From Streptomyces milbemycinicus (lineage in GTDB: Bacteria > Actinomycetota > Actinomycetes > Streptomycetales > Streptomycetaceae): DNA of 32,819 bases. A program made the position numbers and the translations under genes. Below are positions 28,861-32,819 of this stretch, piece by piece. The notes under the pieces were generated by a model. It was not told the origin of the DNA, ran no database searches, and was given only the letters and a program-made list of their open reading frames with translations. Position 1 is the first letter of the stretch. Each line of letters starts with the position of its first letter. Location: assembly GCF_002154605.1 (NCBI RefSeq), contig NZ_MUNE01000395.1:1-32819 (forward strand), written 5' to 3'.

Positions 28861-31155
28861 ATGGCCGGTGGGAGCGGGGTCCACGTACACGGCGATGTCG
28901 AGGGACAGGTCGTCGTCGGTGATCGCAATGTCGTGATCAATGCCGAGCGCGGCTCCTCGGTGACCGTACGGAGCGAGCCGCCGCCCTTTGCCCGCCGCCG
29001 AGCCCGTCCCGCGGGGCGCGCCCTGCCGCACCGCGTGCCCGAGCTGCTGGGCCGCGAGGGGGAGCTGGCGGCGCTGCGGCGGTGGCTTTCGCAGGGCCAC
29101 CCGGTGCAGATCTACGGTCCGCCCGGCATCGGCAAGTCCGTACTGCTCCGCCGGTTCGCGGCCGACGCCGCGGCTCGCGGTCAGGACGTGGTGTATCTCC
29201 CGGCGGCCGGGGTGCCGGTCGACGACCTCGTCCAGGAGCTCTTCCAGGCGTGCTACGAGGCGCCCGACTACAAGCCCGCACCGGCGGTGACGCAGCAGCT
29301 GATGGCGTCGGTCCACGCGCTGGTCGCGGTCGACGAGTTCCAAGGCTCGGCCGAGGACCTGACGGAGCTGGTGGCGGCCGCGCCAGGATGCGACGTCCTG
29401 GTGGTCACCGCCGAGCGCCAGGAGTGGACCGAGGGGCGGGCCCTGCGCCTGGACGGGCTGCTGGAAGAGCCCGCGCTCGCGCTGCTCACCGAGGAGTTGG
29501 GCCGCCCGCTGCGGGGCGATGAGCGAGCGGCGGCGGCCCATCTGATCGCCACCGTACGCGGCCACCCCCTGACCCTGCTCCAGGCCGCCGCGGCCCTGCG
29601 CTCCGCAAGGGCCGCAGGGGCCTCGGGGGCCGCGGGGCGTGTCGAGCCCGAGGGAGCCGCCGGTCCCGCCGGGCTCGCGGTGGACGAAAGGGCGCTTGCG
29701 GTCGGGGTGGCGGGTGGGCTCAGTGATGGGGCGGGCAAGCTGCTGCGCATATTGTGCGCCGTCGAGCCCCTTCCGCTGTCCCCGGCGCTGCTGTCCGTGA
29801 TCGCTGCCGGACCGGCCGGCCCCGCCGGACCAGCCCACCCTGCCGGGGCCACCGGTGCGGCCGGAGTGGACCGGGGCGCCGCCGCGGAGTTGGAGGCGCT
29901 GCGGCTGGCCTCCTCGGAGGGCGGCGGCTTCCGGGCCACGGGGCGGCTCGCCCCTGTGGTGGCCGAGCGCACCGGGCCCGCGCAGGATCCGGCCGTGCTG
30001 GCCGCCGCGCTGGTGGGCTGGGCGCGCGGGGCCACCCGCCATGAGCTGGCCGCCGAGTCCGCGGTGATCCGCCGCCTCCTGGAGGCGGCCGCGCTCGCGG
30101 GTGGCCATGAGGCCGTTCGCGACCTCGCCCGCTTCACGGCTCCCGCCCTGGCCCGTTCGCTGCGCTGGGGCTCCTGGCGGCAGGTTCTGGGGCTTGGCGC
30201 GGGCGCGGCCCGCGCGCTGGGGGCCGCCGCCGATCTGGCGTACTTCACCCATGAGGAAGAGGCGCGCAGACGGGCGCTCGGACTGGCGGTCGGGGTCGCG
30301 GCCGGGCTGTCCTTCGGCGCCGGCGCGGCGGCCGGACACCTGGGCGGCCCGGCCTCGGGCCACGCCGCGAGCCAGGCGGTGAGCCATGCCGCGGGCCACG
30401 GCTCGGCGGCGGCCGGGAAGTCGGCGCTGAGCTCGTTCGCGGCGAATCCGGTTGCCATTGGGACGGCGGCGGCCCTGCTGGTGGCGGGCGGAGTCTTCGT
30501 GGCGTTCGCGAGTACGGGCGGTGAAAGCCCCCGCGCCGACCCCACCGTCCCCATCACGTCCTTCGCCCCGACGCCCACCCTGACCCCGACCAGCGCACCC
30601 ACGTCGAGCGCCATGTCCACCACCGGCCTGCCGACCGCGACGACCGCCGTCCCGACGGCCACCACCACCACTGCCGAGCCCACCACCGGGCAGCCCACGT
30701 ACGGCTCCGGCCAGTGCCCGCCCGTTCCGCTGGCTGTCGGTTCCTTCGGACCGGTGGGGGCGGGGGAGCAGGACAGCAAGAGCGTCACCTGGGACAGCTA
30801 CTGGGAGTGCGACGACGCGAAGACCCTCGCCGTCAGCGACCCCACCGCCTGGCGCGTCCGCGCGACCTCATGCCCCGTCACCCAGAAACCGGGCCCGCCG
30901 AGGTCCGCCTCCGGCCCCTGCGTCTTCGAGGTCGTCTTCAGCCCTCCCGCCTCGGCCGAGCCGGGCACCACGTACAGCGCGAAGGTCACCATGCTGGACG
31001 ACTGGGGCCATGTGGCGATGACCCTGCCGCTCAGCGGCACCACCGCCACCGTCGGACCCACCGGACCCACCGGACCCACCGATCCCACCGATCCCACTGG
31101 CCCCACCGGGGAGGGGCCCTCTACGCAGCCGTCCGAACCCGTCCCCGGCGCTTGA
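28861..31155 (+). CDS. STAND/NB-ARC-like ATPase with membrane segment and exported C-terminal domain
   Basis: The 764-residue protein begins with a short Gly/Val/Asp motif (VHVHGDVEGQVVVGDRNVVI, 7-26). A STAND-type NTPase follows: Walker A GPPGIGKS (86-93), Walker B LVAVDEF (154-160), VVTAER (181-186, like the RNBS-B VTTR) and GHPLTLL (234-240, like GLPL). The region 400-470 (LGLGAGAARALGAAADLA) looks like a short TPR remnant. One clear span lies at about 530-551 (VAIGTAAALLVAGGVFVAFA); a weaker one may lie at 472-492. A Thr/Pro-rich linker then leads to a beta-type domain with four Cys (620-735) and a collagen-like GPT/DPT tail. STAND ATPases are signal switches, often in defence or regulation. 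ATG 28861 has GGGGAGGGG upstream. No effector domain is recognised. It is convergent with the NlpC/P60 gene. Confidence 0.8.
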   Translation: MAGGSGVHVHGDVEGQVVVGDRNVVINAERGSSVTVRSEPPPFARRRARPAGRALPHRVPELLGREGELAALRRWLSQGHPVQIYGPPGIGKSVLLRRFAADAAARGQDVVYLPAAGVPVDDLVQELFQACYEAPDYKPAPAVTQQLMASVHALVAVDEFQGSAEDLTELVAAAPGCDVLVVTAERQEWTEGRALRLDGLLEEPALALLTEELGRPLRGDERAAAAHLIATVRGHPLTLLQAAAALRSARAAGASGAAGRVEPEGAAGPAGLAVDERALAVGVAGGLSDGAGKLLRILCAVEPLPLSPALLSVIAAGPAGPAGPAHPAGATGAAGVDRGAAAELEALRLASSEGGGFRATGRLAPVVAERTGPAQDPAVLAAALVGWARGATRHELAAESAVIRRLLEAAALAGGHEAVRDLARFTAPALARSLRWGSWRQVLGLGAGAARALGAAADLAYFTHEEEARRRALGLAVGVAAGLSFGAGAAAGHLGGPASGHAASQAVSHAAGHGSAAAGKSALSSFAANPVAIGTAAALLVAGGVFVAFASTGGESPRADPTVPITSFAPTPTLTPTSAPTSSAMSTTGLPTATTAVPTATTTTAEPTTGQPTYGSGQCPPVPLAVGSFGPVGAGEQDSKSVTWDSYWECDDAKTLAVSDPTAWRVRATSCPVTQKPGPPRSASGPCVFEVVFSPPASAEPGTTYSAKVTMLDDWGHVAMTLPLSGTTATVGPTGPTGPTDPTDPTGPTGEGPSTQPSEPVPGA
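31053..31112 (+). repeat. Collagen-like GPT/DPT repeat
   Basis: Imperfect 9-base units (GGACCCACC and GATCCCACC types) encode seven to eight Gly-Pro-Thr or Asp-Pro-Thr triplets near the C-terminus of the ATPase. Confidence 0.8.
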
Positions 31156-31167
31156 ACCAATAGGCGT

Positions 31168-32235
31168 CTAGAGCCGCTTCGCGCTGCGGAACAGCTGGGC
31201 GTAAAAACCGTTGCCGTCGATGCGCGAGGCGCCGCCCTTGTCGCCCATCGTGGGGCCGTTGACCTCCTTGCGGCTGGAGATGAACACCCGGTGGCCGTCG
31301 GTGTCCACGCCGAGGTACAGCGCGACATGGTCCATGTGGTTGCCGGTGCGGTGGTCCATCTTGAAGAAGAGCAGGTCGCCGGGTTGCAGCACATCGATGT
31401 TGGCCGGGCGCTGGTACCAGGGCGAGGGGCCCTGGAGCTTGATGATGTCCGCGCCCACCGTCGAGCGGGCCATGCCATCGGCGGTGCGCGGAAGCCCGTC
31501 CCCGACGACGTTCGTGGCCCGCAGCGGGTAGCGGGCGCGATAGCCCCAGATCATGCGCATGAAGCCGGAGCAGTCCAGCGCGCGGTAGCGCTCCTTGCGC
31601 GGCTGCATCGTGGTGCCGTCGCGGAAGGTGTACGGGATGCCCAAGTAGTCGTAGAAGTCGTTCTGTTCCAGCCGGTCCACACCGTCCTGCTTGAACGGCC
31701 CGAAGACGGCGTCCCCCGCGTACGGGATGCCCTCGTCGTCCTTCTTGATCGGCGCGCCCTGGCTGTACTGGAAGGCGATCGCGAAGATGTCGTCCTCTTC
31801 GCTGCCGTAGTTCTGTTTGAACCAGTCCTTGAACCACTGCTCCTTCTCCGCCCCCTGGCGCCAGGGCTCGGGCATCAGCCGCACCCAGTCCTCGGTCACC
31901 ACGCGGGAGGTGGTGTTGGCGGGTTCGGAGAAGGTGCGGCTGGGGCCCTTGAGGGTGGCGGTGCGGGCGCCGTCGGTGAAGGTGGCGAGCACCTGGCCCT
32001 TCGAGCCGCGCAGCACGGTGCGCTCCGGGCTCTTCAGCCGCTCCCAGGTGCGGGCCCCGGTGTCTTCCGCGCTGTTCTCCAGCTGCGGATTGTCCGTGAC
32101 CTTCTGCACCGCCGGGGCTTTGGAGTCCTCCTCCTTCCGCAGCTCCACGGTCAGATAGGCGCTGGCGCCGAGCAGCGCGAGCACGGTCACGGCGTGCAGC
32201 GCGCCGCGTTTCTTCGAGGTCTTCTTGGCAGACAT
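31168..32235 (-). CDS. NlpC/P60 family hydrolase, membrane-anchored or secreted
   Basis: The 355-residue protein has one N-terminal span (LHAVTVLALLGASAYLTVEL) that could be an anchor or an uncleaved signal. The C-terminal NlpC/P60 domain shows nucleophile Cys222 in YRALDCSGFMRMIWGY, GDLLFF at 286-291 and His303 in NHMDHVALYLG. The middle part (about 110-210) with VTEDWVRLMPEPW and FAIAFQYSQG is a domain I do not recognise but that recurs with this enzyme type. NlpC/P60 enzymes cut gamma-D-glutamyl bonds. Next to capBC this may trim or release poly-gamma-glutamate, or remodel the wall. ATG 32235 has GGAG 6 bases upstream and is 21 bases after capC. Confidence 0.88.
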   Translation of the reverse strand: MSAKKTSKKRGALHAVTVLALLGASAYLTVELRKEEDSKAPAVQKVTDNPQLENSAEDTGARTWERLKSPERTVLRGSKGQVLATFTDGARTATLKGPSRTFSEPANTTSRVVTEDWVRLMPEPWRQGAEKEQWFKDWFKQNYGSEEDDIFAIAFQYSQGAPIKKDDEGIPYAGDAVFGPFKQDGVDRLEQNDFYDYLGIPYTFRDGTTMQPRKERYRALDCSGFMRMIWGYRARYPLRATNVVGDGLPRTADGMARSTVGADIIKLQGPSPWYQRPANIDVLQPGDLLFFKMDHRTGNHMDHVALYLGVDTDGHRVFISSRKEVNGPTMGDKGGASRIDGNGFYAQLFRSAKRL

Positions 32236-32256
32236 GGTCGGCTCCGGGGGGTGGGG

Positions 32257-32739
32257 TCAGGAGGTCGGCATGACGCCGAGCAGGATCCCGGCGGTGAGGA
32301 CGACGTACGCCATGAGCGTCACCGAGCCGGTGGCCAGCAGCGTGGGCCCCTTGGGCTGGCGCACCAGCTGGTAGGCGATCAGGCCGGGGACGATGAATCC
32401 GAGCGTCTGGTTGCTGTACATCAGCGGGAACTCGACGGTCAGCGCGATCATCACGGTGGCCTGGAGCAGTACGCCGGTGAGTACGACCGCCGCGAACAGC
32501 CGCTTGCCGTAAAGGATCACAAAGCGCTGGAGCAGCAGGACGCACACATAGGTGAGGACGGTGACGCCGATGACCATCGCGGCGCGCTGAAGGTCCTCGA
32601 CGAGGGTGAGCGCGAGCCAGCCCGGAGTGATCATGCCGCCGGGCGAGAGGTTGGTCGTCAGATAGCAGACGAGCGAGAACATGAGCCCGAGCGCGATACC
32701 GAGCGCGGCGATCTCTGGGGTGAGGACGGAGGGGATCAA
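32257..32739 (-). CDS. capC: Poly-gamma-glutamate synthesis membrane protein CapC/PgsC
   Basis: The 160-residue protein has about five membrane spans. It carries the CapC/PgsC motifs: SPGGMITPGWLAL near the start, LTYVCVLLLQRFVILYGKRLFAAVVLTG, and LGFIVPGLIAYQLVRQPKGPT. CapC works with the ligase CapB in the membrane to make poly-gamma-glutamate. The start is TTG 32739, which overlaps the upstream stop as TTGA and has AGGAGA 6 bases before it; an in-frame GTG at 32763 is possible but lies inside the previous gene. Size and motifs fit the family closely. It is followed by the NlpC/P60 gene. No CapA/PgsA is visible in this window. Confidence 0.9.
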   Translation of the reverse strand: MIPSVLTPEIAALGIALGLMFSLVCYLTTNLSPGGMITPGWLALTLVEDLQRAAMVIGVTVLTYVCVLLLQRFVILYGKRLFAAVVLTGVLLQATVMIALTVEFPLMYSNQTLGFIVPGLIAYQLVRQPKGPTLLATGSVTLMAYVVLTAGILLGVMPTS

Positions 32740-32819
32740 CGCGGCTCTCCTGAGCTGTGCCACTGCTGGTCTTCGGCGGGGGGCTGGGCTGCCGCTGCGG
32801 GCTGGTCCGCTGCGGGGGG
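32736..32819 (-). CDS. C-terminal end of the upstream gene, probably the capB/pgsB ligase
   Basis: The minus-strand frame enters from the right edge and ends at TGA 32736-32738. Only 27 residues are visible, rich in Ala, Pro and Gln and ending EDQQWHSSGEPR. They are not diagnostic. The gene is called capB-like only because it is translationally coupled (TTGA) to capC, and CapB normally precedes CapC. Confidence 0.6.
   Translation of the reverse strand, partial: PPAADQPAAAAQPPAEDQQWHSSGEPR

Overview
The window is high-GC actinobacterial DNA and almost certainly comes from a Streptomyces chromosome. The evidence is the gene order (start of bldN, HAD phosphatase, glutaredoxin-like protein, then rex-hemA-hemC-hemD-hemB), a class I lysyl-tRNA synthetase, an XRE/DUF397/ATPase developmental-type triad, DUF2637 and DUF3558 proteins, and frequent GTG/TTG starts. 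Identifications come from reading translated sequence and remembered family motifs; no database search was made.

Left part (1-8.6 kb). The first 155 bases are the start of the sporulation sigma factor gene bldN on the minus strand, and a perfect 20-bp inverted repeat lies inside that coding sequence. After about 630 bases without genes (13-bp tandem repeat, REP-like element) come a membrane-tethered HAD phosphatase and a glutaredoxin-like protein, both on the minus strand. Divergent from these is the redox-controlled heme operon rex-hemA-hemC-hemD-hemB. It is headed by a near-perfect Rex operator within the promoter, and every junction overlaps by 4 bp (ATGA, ATGA, TTGA, TTGA). It runs from glutamyl-tRNA to uroporphyrinogen III, and Rex links it to NADH/NAD+ balance.

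Middle (8.6-16.7 kb). This is an accessory stretch: a ketopantoate-reductase-like protein, a SUKH (SMI1/KNR4) protein, a truncated hemoglobin, an exported AMIN-like protein, and a whiJ/abaA-like triad (DUF397, XRE-DUF5753, HATPase) whose ATPase gene is broken by a single in-frame TGA. A small secreted protein, a secreted tripeptidyl-aminopeptidase-type hydrolase and a Uma2 nuclease-fold protein follow; the last two overlap tail to tail.

Housekeeping block (16.7-26.2 kb). argS and lysS are divergent. Next come a DUF2637 membrane protein with two DUF3558 lipoproteins upstream of it, the RNA ligase rtcB, and another small Cys-rich secreted protein with a long structured leader.

Right part (26.2-32.8 kb). 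It holds an SDR oxidoreductase, a secreted and extremely charged protein whose PepSY domain is split by a Lys/Asp/Glu/Asn/His-rich insert, a YnfA-type membrane protein, a STAND/NB-ARC-like ATPase with a membrane segment and probable extracytoplasmic C-terminal domain, and the end of a poly-gamma-glutamate-type locus (tail of a probable capB, capC, and an NlpC/P60 hydrolase). No tRNA, rRNA, CRISPR array or insertion sequence was seen. The least conventional items are the split PepSY protein, the membrane STAND ATPase beside the capBC/NlpC operon, the nonsense-interrupted ATPase, and the hairpin in bldN.
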